Shown here piece after piece: positions 7,958 to 15,584 of a DNA stretch of 64,000 nucleotides. Where the stretch lies: positions 144,225-208,224 of the forward strand of contig JAHHIC010000109.1 of assembly GCA_019359035.1 (NCBI GenBank), in the 5' to 3' direction. Position 1 is the first letter of the stretch. Each line of letters opens with the position of its first letter. Source of the DNA: Scytonematopsis contorta HA4267-MV1 (GTDB lineage Bacteria; Cyanobacteriota; Cyanobacteriia; Cyanobacteriales; Nostocaceae). A program made the translations under genes and the position numbers. The notes below the pieces were generated by a model that was given only the letters and a program-made list of their open reading frames with translations, was not told where the DNA came from and made no database searches.

Positions 7958-8596
7958 TTATTCTTCTACGCAATGGGGAATACCCACAACAGCGCTATTA
8001 AAATTAGAGCCTAGGGACGTAATAATTGGATGAAGGGCAGATTTGCAGCCTAAAAATAATACATCGGCTGCTTCTGATGCGACAACTTTCCTTAATTCCT
8101 CAGCAATACAACCAAAGCGTAAATGTGCTTTAAAATTACCCTGCCATTCAAGGGCTAAATTTCTGGCTTGGCAAATAACAAAGTCTGCTTTTTCGAGTAC
8201 CGCTTGAGATTTTATATCAGATTTTTCCTTCGTTAAAACTGGTGCAAGCGAATTTGAAAAATCACTAAAGATATATTCTTTTGATAAATTATGCATTTCA
8301 GCACTATAGATATCTGGGTAGTAATTGTTTTGATTGTCTTCTACCACAAAAACTACTTGTACTGTAACTTCCATTTTCGTTGCCAATCGCGTTTGATGAG
8401 CAATACATAATGCTATATCAAGTGCCGTGTGGCTGTTACAGGAACTGTTATAGCCTACAATGAAATTTAGTGATTCTGTTGATTCAATATGTTTATCAAC
8501 TTTTATTTTCGGCTCTGGTAATAATACCATTTGCTCAATTAGGTTTGTTCTACCAATTGTGCTTTGAAAGCGAGCTAACATTGGTTTTACTTTCAT
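7958..8596 (-). CDS. Universal stress protein (UspA)-like protein under c-di-AMP riboswitch control
   Basis: A 212-residue protein. Residues from about 42 resemble a UspA domain: a first strand FIVGYNSS, then SHTALDIALCIAHQ, a strand with VTVQVVFVVED, and near the end ADVLFLGCKSALHPI followed by SLGSNFNSAVVGIPHC. The usual ATP-binding G-x2-G-x9-G-(S/T) is present only in degenerate form (the first G-x-x-G is changed), so nucleotide binding is uncertain. The ATG at 8596 is chosen over the GTG at 8605 because AGAGG then sits about 8 bases upstream. A riboswitch with a terminator hairpin lies 136 bases upstream on the same strand, implying premature termination control by c-di-AMP. Confidence 0.78.
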   Translation of the reverse strand: MKVKPMLARFQSTIGRTNLIEQMVLLPEPKIKVDKHIESTESLNFIVGYNSSCNSHTALDIALCIAHQTRLATKMEVTVQVVFVVEDNQNNYYPDIYSAEMHNLSKEYIFSDFSNSLAPVLTKEKSDIKSQAVLEKADFVICQARNLALEWQGNFKAHLRFGCIAEELRKVVASEAADVLFLGCKSALHPIITSLGSNFNSAVVGIPHCVEE

Positions 8597-8731
8597 AGTT
8601 TTCACCTCTCTCCAATAAATTATGATGACCTAGGAGAAATGGAGATAACAATTATAAATACTGCTATATAGTTACTTGTCATTTTTACGTGAAAATTGAC
8701 TAATAACTAATAGCTCAGACCTATAACTGAT

Positions 8732-8777
8732 AAAAAGAAACCCCAATTGGAACTGTTATTACAGCAGAATTGTGGGG
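8732..8777 (-). terminator. Terminator hairpin of the riboswitch expression platform
   Basis: On the minus strand CCCC-AATT-CTGT pairs with ACAG-AATT-GGGG around an AATA loop, with small internal mismatches, followed by TTTCTTTTT. It follows the aptamer directly and precedes the Usp-like gene, so it can act as a ligand-dependent attenuator. Confidence 0.85.
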
Positions 8778-8905
8778 ATTCCCTCCATAGCCTACGGAGT
8801 TAGCTGACGGGCTAAGACTGGAAGGTGTCTCTCTTTCGATTAGCCCCAAACGTTGGTTCCTCCGCTCCAAATCCAATTGCAAAATGAATTTGAATTAGGC
8901 TATCC
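8775..8905 (-). promoter_or_regulatory. Cyclic di-AMP riboswitch (ydaO/yuaA family)
   Basis: Read on the minus strand the segment contains the hallmark blocks of this class in order: GGAGCGGAGGAACCAACG, then TTTGGGGCTAATCG, a variable arm, and AGCCCGTCAGCTAACTCC continuing GTAGGC and a closing GGAGGGA. The CCCGUCAGCUAAC...GUAGGC block is the most conserved part of the family. In cyanobacteria and Firmicutes these elements are genetic OFF switches for ion transporters, osmolyte systems and cell-wall enzymes. Here the next gene is a UspA-like protein, with an intrinsic terminator in between. Boundaries are estimated by eye. Confidence 0.9.
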
Positions 8906-9283
8906 ACTCACTACAATATACTCACTCAAGAAATCATACTACATTTTACTCAATTTCGGTAAAAAAAACTTTAAAAAAAATTCATATTTGCTTATGAAGT
9001 TCATAATATACTTTTAAATCTTACGTGTTTTTTATATTGCTAGTTACAGCTAACTAAAAATTATCATTTATTCTAATAAATAAATTTATATTTATTTATG
9101 TAAATTTTTATATAGCATTATCTAAAGACAGATTTATAAATGCTGAATTATGAAGTTAGAATACTTAATGTTCAAGCTTTTAATCAAATAAAAATGGTAG
9201 GAGCTTATTCTAACCAAGTAATCTTTGCAGGGTGGTAATAATTTTTGGTAAATTATTCTTAGAAGCGCTTTTGGGTCGGCATT
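8906..9283. other. AT-rich spacer
   Basis: No reading frame or RNA gene is recognisable. It should contain the minus-strand promoter of the riboswitch transcript and the plus-strand start region of the truncated transposase. The segment 8950-9140 is very AT rich. Confidence 0.5.
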
Positions 9284-9712
9284 ATGCCAAAGAAAAATAC
9301 TGTAAATTTAAGTCAAGCAGAGATTGAAAAACTTTATTCGATAATTAAAACAGGTAGTAGTAAAGCTAGAAGCATTACCAGAGCGCATGTACTTTTGATG
9401 GCAAACGAAGGGGAAACGGATAAAGCTATAGCAGAAAGATTTCGAGTACACGTCTCGACGGTGGAACGTACTCGGGCAAAATATTTTCAATCTGGAATAG
9501 AGTTAGCGATAAATGACCGTCCGCATCCACCCAAAGAGAGAAAGTTAAACAGCGAACAAGAAGCAGTTTTAATTGCGGCACTTGCTTCCGCACCACCACT
9601 CGGAAAAACTCATTGGACAATGCAGTTATTAGCTGAACACTTAATATCTTTAGGAGTTGTAGATTCAATATCAGACGAGACAGTACGCTCCTTCTTGAAA
9701 AGGAGGAAATAG
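9284..9712 (+). pseudogene. IS630-type transposase remnant, DNA-binding half only
   Basis: 142 codons that match the N-terminal half of IS630/Tc1-type transposases: a helix-turn-helix region (about residues 25-75, with DKAIAERFRVHVSTVERTRA), then NDRPHPPKERKLNSEQEAVL and GKTHWTMQLLAEHLISLGVV, ending SISDETVRSFLKRRK. In intact relatives this last part (ETVRRTLKK) continues into the DDE catalytic domain of about 200 further residues, which is absent here: the frame stops and is followed by CAATTCG repeats and a GGGGAGT array. No terminal inverted repeats are visible. It could be expressed as a free DNA-binding protein but is more likely a fragment. Confidence 0.8.
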
Positions 9713-9788
9713 CAATTCGCAATTCGCAATTCGCAATTGGGAGTGGGGAGTGGGGAGTGGGGAGTGGGGAGTGGGGAGTAGGGAGTGG
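9713..9788. repeat. Two adjoining heptamer arrays (CAATTCG, then GGGGAGT)
   Basis: About four copies of a 7-base CAATTCG unit follow the transposase stop directly and pass into about seven copies of GGGGAGT. The breakpoint of the transposase coincides with the start of the repeats. Confidence 0.93.
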
Positions 9789-9806
9789 GTAACAGCCAAC
9801 AATCAA

Positions 9807-10130
9807 CTACTTCCAAAGTTTATTTTCTAAATCGCGTACTTGCCGTTCTAGTCGGTCAATTCTACCGCGTAATTCGTCTACTTCTGATTGTCTGGGTACG
9901 CCTAAATCTTGTAACATGTTCCGCATCTGGCGTTGCATGTTTACTTCCCAGTTACCTTGTTCGGATTTTAATTGGGTGACCATATCATCCATTACAGCTT
10001 TTGCTTGGTCGGGGTCTAGTTTACCGTCTTTAACTAGCTGTTCACTGGCTTCTTTAATTTTGTCAGCTACGATGGAGGTTGTACCAATACCGAGCATTAG
10101 TAACTGTTGCATCCAGTTGTTGTTATCCAT
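9807..10130 (-). CDS. Phasin-like / poly(hydroxyalkanoate) granule-associated family protein
   Basis: A 107-residue all-helical protein. It begins MDNNNWMQQLLMLGIGTTSIVADKI, followed by KDGKLDPDQAKAVMDDMV and ends in a heptad-like coiled coil (VDELRGRIDRLERQVRDLENKL, about residues 82-106). This build (amphipathic first helix plus C-terminal coil, with the G-K-L-D-P-x-x-A segment) is that of the phasin-superfamily proteins widespread in cyanobacteria. A role in granule or membrane surface binding is family inference; no PHA synthase gene lies in the window. A heptamer array starts 19 bases after its stop. Confidence 0.75.
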   Translation of the reverse strand: MDNNNWMQQLLMLGIGTTSIVADKIKEASEQLVKDGKLDPDQAKAVMDDMVTQLKSEQGNWEVNMQRQMRNMLQDLGVPRQSEVDELRGRIDRLERQVRDLENKLWK

Positions 10131-10323
10131 ACTGTTTTTTCCGATTATTTTTCGATTATTTTTTTACTAACTTTTTTTACTAACCCTATTTAACTAATCC
10201 TTGATGCGGATATTAGCCCGCGATGTTTGTGATGTAGACAATAAGGGTATGCTGAGAATTTATAGTTATTCTAGTTTACAACTATATTTTGGCATTCATT
10301 GAAACACAGGGAAATCAAGGCAC

Positions 10324-10623
10324 GTGGTTATCGAATTGCTCAAATTTAAAGTACCCCCCGAATTACAGGAAAAATACATCCAGAAGGATGCGGAAATTTG
10401 GACAACTGTACTGGCTTCTTATCCAGGATTTTTGGGCAAAGAAGTCTGGACTAACCCTCATGACCCCACTGAAATTATTCTAGTGATTCATTGGGCTACA
10501 CGGGAGGTGTGGAAAGCAATACCCCAAACCGAACTAGATGCAACTGCACAAAAATTTGATGAGTCTTTGGGGTTTGTTTGCGAGATGGTGGGGTCAGAGG
10601 AATATGTAGTGGGTAATGGGTAA
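10324..10623 (+). CDS. Cyanobacterial ABM-like small protein (TIGR03792-type)
   Basis: A 99-residue protein starting at GTG 10324 (VIELLKFKVPPELQEKYIQKD...). It has the ferredoxin-like alpha/beta pattern of antibiotic-biosynthesis-monooxygenase-like domains: IWTTVLASYPGFLGKEVW, then EIILVIHWATREVWKAIP. I recall a cyanobacterial family (TIGR03792) with this pattern but cannot check it. The function is unknown. The last residues (YVVGNG) and the stop codon itself are made from the first copies of the GGGTAAT array that follows, so the original C terminus may have been lost or replaced. Confidence 0.78.
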   Translation: MVIELLKFKVPPELQEKYIQKDAEIWTTVLASYPGFLGKEVWTNPHDPTEIILVIHWATREVWKAIPQTELDATAQKFDESLGFVCEMVGSEEYVVGNG

Positions 10624-10812
10624 TGGGTAATGGGTAATGGGTAATGGGTAATGGGTAATGGGTAATGGGTAATGGGTAATGGGTAATGGGTAGTGGGTAA
10701 TGGGTAATGGGTAATGGGTAATGGGTAATGGGTAATGGGTAATGGGTAATGGGTAATGGGTAATGGGTAATGGGTAATGGGTAATGGGTAATGGGTAATG
10801 GGTAATGGGTAA
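10606..10812. repeat. Long GGGTAAT heptamer array (about 29 copies)
   Basis: An almost perfect tandem array of GGGTAAT with a single GGGTAGT variant near 10690. Three consecutive guanines every seven bases on the plus strand give a regular G-quadruplex-forming pattern. It lies between the convergent 10324 gene and the amidase gene; its first copies supply the stop codon of the former. Confidence 0.97.
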
Positions 10813-10822
10813 TTGCGAATTG

Positions 10823-12175
10823 CTAAAGAAGTCCTGCTGATTCGTAGAGACGTTTCAACATGGCTGTAATTTTTGCGCCATAATTTAAGTCTGCTGACCA
10901 TCTTCCTGATAATTGGTCTATTAATGGTGCAACTCCACGGGTAACAAAAAGAAATCTAGGGTCTACAACTTCCTGTACTAAAGGTTCAAGGCTGGCATAA
11001 GCTTTTAAGTGCTGTATGTGTGCTTTGACACCTGTTCTCGCATCCATAAATGTTGCAGCTTCTGAGCCAGAGCCAATTGCACCTAATCCAGCAAAGTTAT
11101 TTTGAAGAGATTTAATTTCTCCCCCAAAGCGTAGAAATCCTGTTTCTAAACACATTTGACAAAAAGCGATGTCGTAATTTACACCTTCTACGGCGGCTTC
11201 TTCGCGGTAGAGTTTTGGTAAGTCGGGAAATTTAACTATTGCATTTTCATTGCTATTTCGCAAAAATATTTGCATTTGCACTTCAGAGGTGTTACCATTT
11301 CCCATAATTTTGTCAATATGACCAGGACAAATAACTAAATTCGAGCGTAAATTAATGGTGCGACTGTTACTGTCCCAAGCCATAGCGACATTAAAATCTC
11401 TCAGTTCAATGGCTTTGACGTAAACAATTTGACGATAGGTAACGCGACGAACTAATGGTTGTTTGCATAAATCAATCCGCAAACGGTCTACCAAATCGAT
11501 GGGGATATAGGCGTTACCATTTATTAATACTCCTTGTTCGCGGTAAACTTGTCCATTGATGTTGATGTTAATTGGTGGATAAGTGGGTTCAACTGGGAGT
11601 TGGGGGTTGGGGTCAATTACACGACTCCAAGATGCCAAACCGTCAGCAATTCCTAAAGCAAAGTCGCGACGACGGTTTTGCAGCAAAGCTCGGTCATCAG
11701 GGTTACTGAGGAAGCAAGCTTGTATTAATAAAGAAGGAATAGATGGCTGACGACAGAATATTAACTTACCGATTCCAGCTTCTGAGTCTGGTCTAACTCC
11801 ACGGTTTATCAATTGGGGAACGCGACGTAATAACCCAACCAATAGCAATTCGGCATTACTTTTGCGCTCGTCATTGTTTGCTATATAAAATACACTAGCC
11901 CCACGCAATATGGAATTGCTTACTGAGTCAGCATGAACTTCTAAAGCTACATCCCTAGGACGAGCACGGGAGTTTATCCAAGCAATTGTTTGGGTTGCGC
12001 TGAGGTCATCGGGAACTGAGAGAATTTCAAAATTGCGCGCTCGTAGTTCACTAACAATTAAATCTCGTAGCAAAATCGTCTCTATAGCTTCCGTTGTTCC
12101 ACCAACGATAGAACCTGGGTCAACTCCTGATGCTTCTTTGCCAGAGTGTGCTGTAGAAATAAAGATACGTCCCAT
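10823..12175 (-). CDS. N-acetylmuramoyl-L-alanine amidase with stalk and glucosaminidase-like domains
   Basis: A 450-residue protein with three parts. Residues 1-190 form an amidase_3 domain with zinc ligands H10 (STAHSGKEASGVDPG), E29 and H81 (LEVHADS), and the substrate loop GIGKLIFCRQPSIPSLLIQ. Residues about 200-285 look like a copper-amine-oxidase-N-type stalk (INGQVYREQGVLINGNAYIPI). Residues about 290-450 resemble a glucosaminidase/lysozyme-like domain (AVEGVNYDIAFCQMCLETG; NFAGLGAIGSG). It would cut both peptide and glycan bonds of peptidoglycan. No signal peptide is obvious at this start (MGRIFISTAHSG begins with the first strand of the domain), so export may use another route. It diverges from dnaG. 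Confidence 0.85.
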   Translation of the reverse strand: MGRIFISTAHSGKEASGVDPGSIVGGTTEAIETILLRDLIVSELRARNFEILSVPDDLSATQTIAWINSRARPRDVALEVHADSVSNSILRGASVFYIANNDERKSNAELLLVGLLRRVPQLINRGVRPDSEAGIGKLIFCRQPSIPSLLIQACFLSNPDDRALLQNRRRDFALGIADGLASWSRVIDPNPQLPVEPTYPPINININGQVYREQGVLINGNAYIPIDLVDRLRIDLCKQPLVRRVTYRQIVYVKAIELRDFNVAMAWDSNSRTINLRSNLVICPGHIDKIMGNGNTSEVQMQIFLRNSNENAIVKFPDLPKLYREEAAVEGVNYDIAFCQMCLETGFLRFGGEIKSLQNNFAGLGAIGSGSEAATFMDARTGVKAHIQHLKAYASLEPLVQEVVDPRFLFVTRGVAPLIDQLSGRWSADLNYGAKITAMLKRLYESAGLL

Positions 12176-12290
12176 TTTTTATATTGCCTCTTATAATAAA
12201 ACCTAGGCGGTTCTCTACATTAGTTTCGTTTTGACGACAAGAATATAATATCCGCGAGTCGCCACTAATCCATCGTTTTTTATCATTTGC

Positions 12291-12350
12291 AGTCAACCGT
12301 CAACCGTCAACAGTCAACTACCAACCGTCAACTATCAACAGCCAACAGTT
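12291..12350. repeat. GTCAACC-type heptamer array directly before dnaG
   Basis: Eight copies of a 7-base unit (GTCAACC, GTCAACA, GTCAACT, ATCAACA, GCCAACA) that end at the ATG of dnaG. A related array stands in front of the second Wzz/kinase-like gene near 58061. Confidence 0.9.
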
Positions 12351-12351
12351 T

Positions 12352-14304
12352 ATGCAAATCCCTCGCTTGCACCCGGATACCGTTGAGGTTATTAAAGAAA
12401 GGGCTGATATTGTAGATGTGATTTCAGAACACGTTGTTCTACGCAAGCGGGGCAAAGATTTTATTGGTTTATGTCCTTTCCACAATGAAAAAAGCCCTAG
12501 TTTTAGTGTCAGCCCAAGTAAGCAAATGTACTTTTGCTTTGGCTGTCAAACTGGGGGAAATGTTTTCACATTTTTGACGAGTGTACAAAAACGCTCTTTT
12601 TCGGAAGTGGCTCTTGACTTAGCACAGCGTTACCAAGTGCATGTCAAAACTCTGGAACCAGAGCAAAGACAGGAATTGCAGCGTCAGATGTCTTTGCGAG
12701 ACCAATTATATGAAGTTCTCGCAAGTGCGGCAAATTTTTATCAACATGCACTGAAACAACCACAGGGAAAAATCGCTTTAGACTATCTTCAACAAAAGCG
12801 TAGGTTTAACGATGAAGTTATACAACAATTTGGCTTAGGTTTTGCTCCGGGTGGTTGGGAGACTCTTTATCGTTATTTGGTGGAAACGAAAGGTTACCCT
12901 GTACAACTACTGGAAAAAGCTGGTTTAATTAAATCTCGTAAAGAGGGAAATGGTTACTATGATGTTTTTCGCGACCGCTTAATGATTCCCATCCACGACG
13001 CAATGGGACGAGTTATCGCTTTTGGTGGTCGAACTTTGGGAGATGACCAGCCTAAGTATCTAAATTCCCCTGAGACAGAAGTTTTTTTTAAGGGTAAAAC
13101 TTTATTTGCTCTGGATAAAGCAAGAAATGGTATCTCTCGTGAAGATAAGGCTATTGTTGTCGAGGGATATTTTGATGCTATTGCTCTTCATGCTGTGGGT
13201 ATTACCAATGTTGTCGCTTCTCTTGGTACTGCTCTGAGTATGGAACAAGTGAGATTAGTGTTGCGTTATAGCGACTCTAAACAAATAATACTTAATTTTG
13301 ATGCGGATAAAGCGGGGGTAAACGCTGCCGAACGAGCGATTGGGGAAATAGCTGACCTCGCATATAAAGGAGAAGTTCAGTTAAAGATTCTGAATATACC
13401 CGATGGTAAAGATGCTGATGAATATTTATATACTCACGATAGTAGTGATTATCAACAACTTGTAAACAGTGCTCCTTTGTGGCTGGACTGGCAAATAAAG
13501 CAAATCATTAAGGATAGGGATTTAAAACAAGCGACGGATTATCAGCTAGTGTCGCAGGGAGTAGTAAAATTACTTAAAAATATAGTCAATAAAGATACTC
13601 TTGATTATTACGTTTCATATTGTGCGGAAATATTGACTTTAGGGGATACCAGACTCATCCCTTTACGGATAGAAAATTTACTCACTCAAATTGGACCATC
13701 TGCTACTAGTCCAAAGTCTTTTCCAGTAAGGGTAAATAGAGAACAAGCAACGCAGTATACTCAAGAGCAGTCAACTACTGAATCCCAGGAATTTAAAATT
13801 CCTAAACAAGCAGGTAATCTTTTACAACATGCCGAAGCTTTATTACTGAAAATTTACCTGCACTATCATCGATATCGGGAAATGATAGTAAATGCTCTGG
13901 AGGAACGAGATTTACAATTCAGTTTGTCTCATCATCGCTTTTTGTGGCAACAAATTATCGAAAATCCTTCACCAACGGAAAAAGATTTAATATCTAGTTT
14001 GCAAGATAGATATTTGGAATTTCCTGAGGAGATGTCTTTAATTGCTCATTTGTTGCATCTCACCGAAAAAGCTCAGCAAGAGATGATTTTTTATCAGGAA
14101 AAATTAATTTTAGCTGCTGTTGCTGCGATGGAACGGGTGAATTGTGAAAAGTTATCGCGTTACTTTTTAGAGTTGTATGAAAAAGCAGATGAAAAAGGGG
14201 AAGTACAAGAATCACAGTCTTACTATCAGGCTTTTTATAAATATAAACTACGGCTTTGGGAATTAGACCGTCAGAGACATTTTTCGATTACTGATTTGTT
14301 CTGA
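12352..14304 (+). CDS. dnaG: DNA primase
   Basis: Makes RNA primers at the replication fork. The zinc-binding domain is at residues 1-95: CPFH near 42 and CFGC near 62 are the ligands of the CHC2 finger (FIGLCPFHNEKSPSFSVSP). The RNA polymerase core follows, with the signature GGRTLGD near 226 and the TOPRIM motif IVVEGYFDAIAL near 265 and DADKAG near 322. The C-terminal helicase-interacting part is poorly conserved, as usual. Length (650 residues) is standard. The start ATG immediately follows a GTCAACC heptamer array, so no Shine-Dalgarno site is visible. The next gene begins 65 bases after the stop. Confidence 0.97.
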   Translation: MQIPRLHPDTVEVIKERADIVDVISEHVVLRKRGKDFIGLCPFHNEKSPSFSVSPSKQMYFCFGCQTGGNVFTFLTSVQKRSFSEVALDLAQRYQVHVKTLEPEQRQELQRQMSLRDQLYEVLASAANFYQHALKQPQGKIALDYLQQKRRFNDEVIQQFGLGFAPGGWETLYRYLVETKGYPVQLLEKAGLIKSRKEGNGYYDVFRDRLMIPIHDAMGRVIAFGGRTLGDDQPKYLNSPETEVFFKGKTLFALDKARNGISREDKAIVVEGYFDAIALHAVGITNVVASLGTALSMEQVRLVLRYSDSKQIILNFDADKAGVNAAERAIGEIADLAYKGEVQLKILNIPDGKDADEYLYTHDSSDYQQLVNSAPLWLDWQIKQIIKDRDLKQATDYQLVSQGVVKLLKNIVNKDTLDYYVSYCAEILTLGDTRLIPLRIENLLTQIGPSATSPKSFPVRVNREQATQYTQEQSTTESQEFKIPKQAGNLLQHAEALLLKIYLHYHRYREMIVNALEERDLQFSLSHHRFLWQQIIENPSPTEKDLISSLQDRYLEFPEEMSLIAHLLHLTEKAQQEMIFYQEKLILAAVAAMERVNCEKLSRYFLELYEKADEKGEVQESQSYYQAFYKYKLRLWELDRQRHFSITDLF

Positions 14305-14369
14305 TTAGTATCGAAATTGGGAGCATCCTTGTTGTGCAAATTTATCGGAAAGTGTAAATTTTGTAGTGC

Positions 14370-14795
14370 TTGAAACCAAAAAATGGAAAAGTAGATAACG
14401 TGTTTGAGGAACTGGCAAAATATAGACAAAACTTAGGTTTACCTTCTTCAGGCAGCCCAGAAGACAAGTCAACTATTGCAAAGCTAGAAATAGGTGGTAA
14501 AAGTTTCTTTGGGGTCAATTCCAGTGATAATCCTTATCCTCGTCAGATAAAATTTAATGTGAACCCCATTACAAAAACTCATGCAGAAGCTGATGCTTTT
14601 CAACAAGCATACGATGCAGGTATTAGGGGTGGTAAAGCACGTTTAATAGTAGATAGGGACTTATGTGCAGCTTGTGGATTAAGAGGTGGGGTAAACTCCA
14701 TAGCTTGGCAGTTAGGCATAGAAGAACTAGAAATTATTGCTCCTAGCGGAAGTAAAACAATAATAGTACAGCCACCAAAAACAAGGAGAAAGTAA
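14370..14795 (+). CDS. Orphan deaminase-fold toxin domain
   Basis: A 141-residue protein of the cytidine-deaminase fold. Zinc-binding residues are H71 and the catalytic E73 (THAEADAF) and C99/C102 (DLCAACG), followed by GIEELEIIAPSG, the last core strand of the bacterial deaminase toxins. It lacks the secretion or RHS/filamentous N-terminal part that such polymorphic toxins normally carry. The start may be TTG 14370, two codons after an in-frame stop, or GTG 14400. The next gene overlaps its stop by one base (TAATG) and looks like an Imm1 immunity protein, which is the known partner of deaminase toxins. Target (free nucleotide, RNA or DNA) cannot be inferred from the sequence; a housekeeping deaminase is possible but the partner makes it less likely. 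Confidence 0.78.
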   Translation: MKPKNGKVDNVFEELAKYRQNLGLPSSGSPEDKSTIAKLEIGGKSFFGVNSSDNPYPRQIKFNVNPITKTHAEADAFQQAYDAGIRGGKARLIVDRDLCAACGLRGGVNSIAWQLGIEELEIIAPSGSKTIIVQPPKTRRK

Positions 14796-15208
14796 TGTTA
14801 GTCTTGGATATGACAACTGAAAAATGGATTGGTAATAAAAACGAATGTAATTTTGTTAAAAATCCTAATTGGAGTCAAATAGAAACGGCGATTCGCGAAT
14901 TAGATGGTTCAAGTAAAACTTTAGTGACATTAGGAGTTGATGAAGATACTTATATGAGTATAGGTGGTGGGGAAAATATATATATTGTGACAGTTACTTT
15001 TGATAATTTGAATTTTCATACTTTAATAGACCCTTCTAAACTAGAAGGAATAGGAGAATTAGTTGTTGGCGGACAAAAAGGTAATTATTCAACTAGTGAA
15101 TGTGTCGATTTATTACGTTGTCTACTTGCTGCTAGGACTTTTGCAGAATCTGGACAACTTGATACATTGTTAACTTGGTCAGAAGATAAGTCCTTAGTTG
15201 TTGCGTAA
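14795..15208 (+). CDS. Imm1-like immunity protein for the deaminase
   Basis: A 137-residue mainly beta protein. The pattern NPNWSQIETAIRELDG, then TLVTLGVDEDTYMSIGGGENIYIVTVTF and a later VVGGQKGNYSTSECVDL fits the Imm1 family of immunity proteins, which is described as the immediate neighbour of deaminase-type polymorphic toxins. Its start codon overlaps the stop of the toxin gene, so the two are translated together. The family call rests on my recollection of the Imm1 profile, the genomic position and the partner domain, not on a search. A shorter beginning is possible at ATG 14810, in frame (MTTEKWIGN). Confidence 0.72.
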   Translation: MLVLDMTTEKWIGNKNECNFVKNPNWSQIETAIRELDGSSKTLVTLGVDEDTYMSIGGGENIYIVTVTFDNLNFHTLIDPSKLEGIGELVVGGQKGNYSTSECVDLLRCLLAARTFAESGQLDTLLTWSEDKSLVVA

Positions 15209-15299
15209 ATAATGTAAATGTATTTATTGCAAGTATTTGGCGATTATTTTCCATCATAATCCGTTCATACAACTGTTGTACTAGGCATTTAGATAACCC

Positions 15300-15440
15300 A
15301 TTCACGCTTCGTGAGGGCTAAAAGCTAAAGTTAGCTTTAGCTTACTACAATAAGCATTTCAACCCGTTAAAAACGGGTTTTAGCTTTCAGCCGGTAAGCG
15401 CGACGCACAACGTAGTGAACGCGCCAGCGTCCGCTTACGG
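15300..15440. repeat. Dispersed hairpin repeat element (GGGCTAAAAGC ends), copy 1
   Basis: GGGCTAAAAGC at about 15318 and a degenerate GCTTTCAGCC at about 15382 border a hairpin whose inner parts (AGCTAAAGTTAGCTTTAGC; AACCCGTTAAAAACGGGTT) are themselves palindromic. The right flank, GCGCCAGCGTCCGCTT, is found as its reverse complement beside copy 2 (27919-28019). The flank at 15398-15422 recurs inverted near 32605. Confidence 0.75.
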
Positions 15441-15461
15441 ATACTTTAGTTCAGGGGGTAT

Positions 15462-15584
15462 CTAGGCTGCGACTGTAATAATCCCTAACGGAGGCAAGAC
15501 CGCTTTGAGTTCGGCAATTTCCATAAAGCGGTCGTAAGACCAAAAGGACTGGGGAAACTGAGGATAAATCAATAGTGCTTTCAT
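15462..15584 (-). pseudogene. N-terminal relic of a B12-binding radical SAM protein
   Basis: On the minus strand ATG at 15584 opens a 40-codon frame beginning MKALLIYPQFPQSFW, with SYDRF and KAVLPPLGIITVAA at its end, then TAG. This is the recognisable beginning of cobalamin-binding radical SAM proteins (the DUF4070 group that includes hopanoid methylases), which are normally about 500-530 residues. The remainder, including the CxxxCxxC cluster motif, is absent; the frame ends exactly where dispersed repeats begin. A purine-rich leader before the ATG suggests the original start has been kept. Too short for automated calls. Confidence 0.75.

Noticed and set aside
9426..9816. Minus-strand frames of up to 126 codons with repeats of the P-T-P-H-S-P-L type
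   Set aside because: They are translations of the heptamer array and the antisense of the transposase remnant, without a start context.
10839..10856. GTAGAGACG-like half site near the 3' end of the amidase gene
   Set aside because: It codes for conserved amidase residues (LKRLYESAG) and has no second arm; similarly at 17487 inside the GGDEF region.
10488..10901. Minus-strand frame of 137 codons with ITHYPLP repeats
   Set aside because: Repeat translation across the GGGTAAT array; overlaps two real genes.
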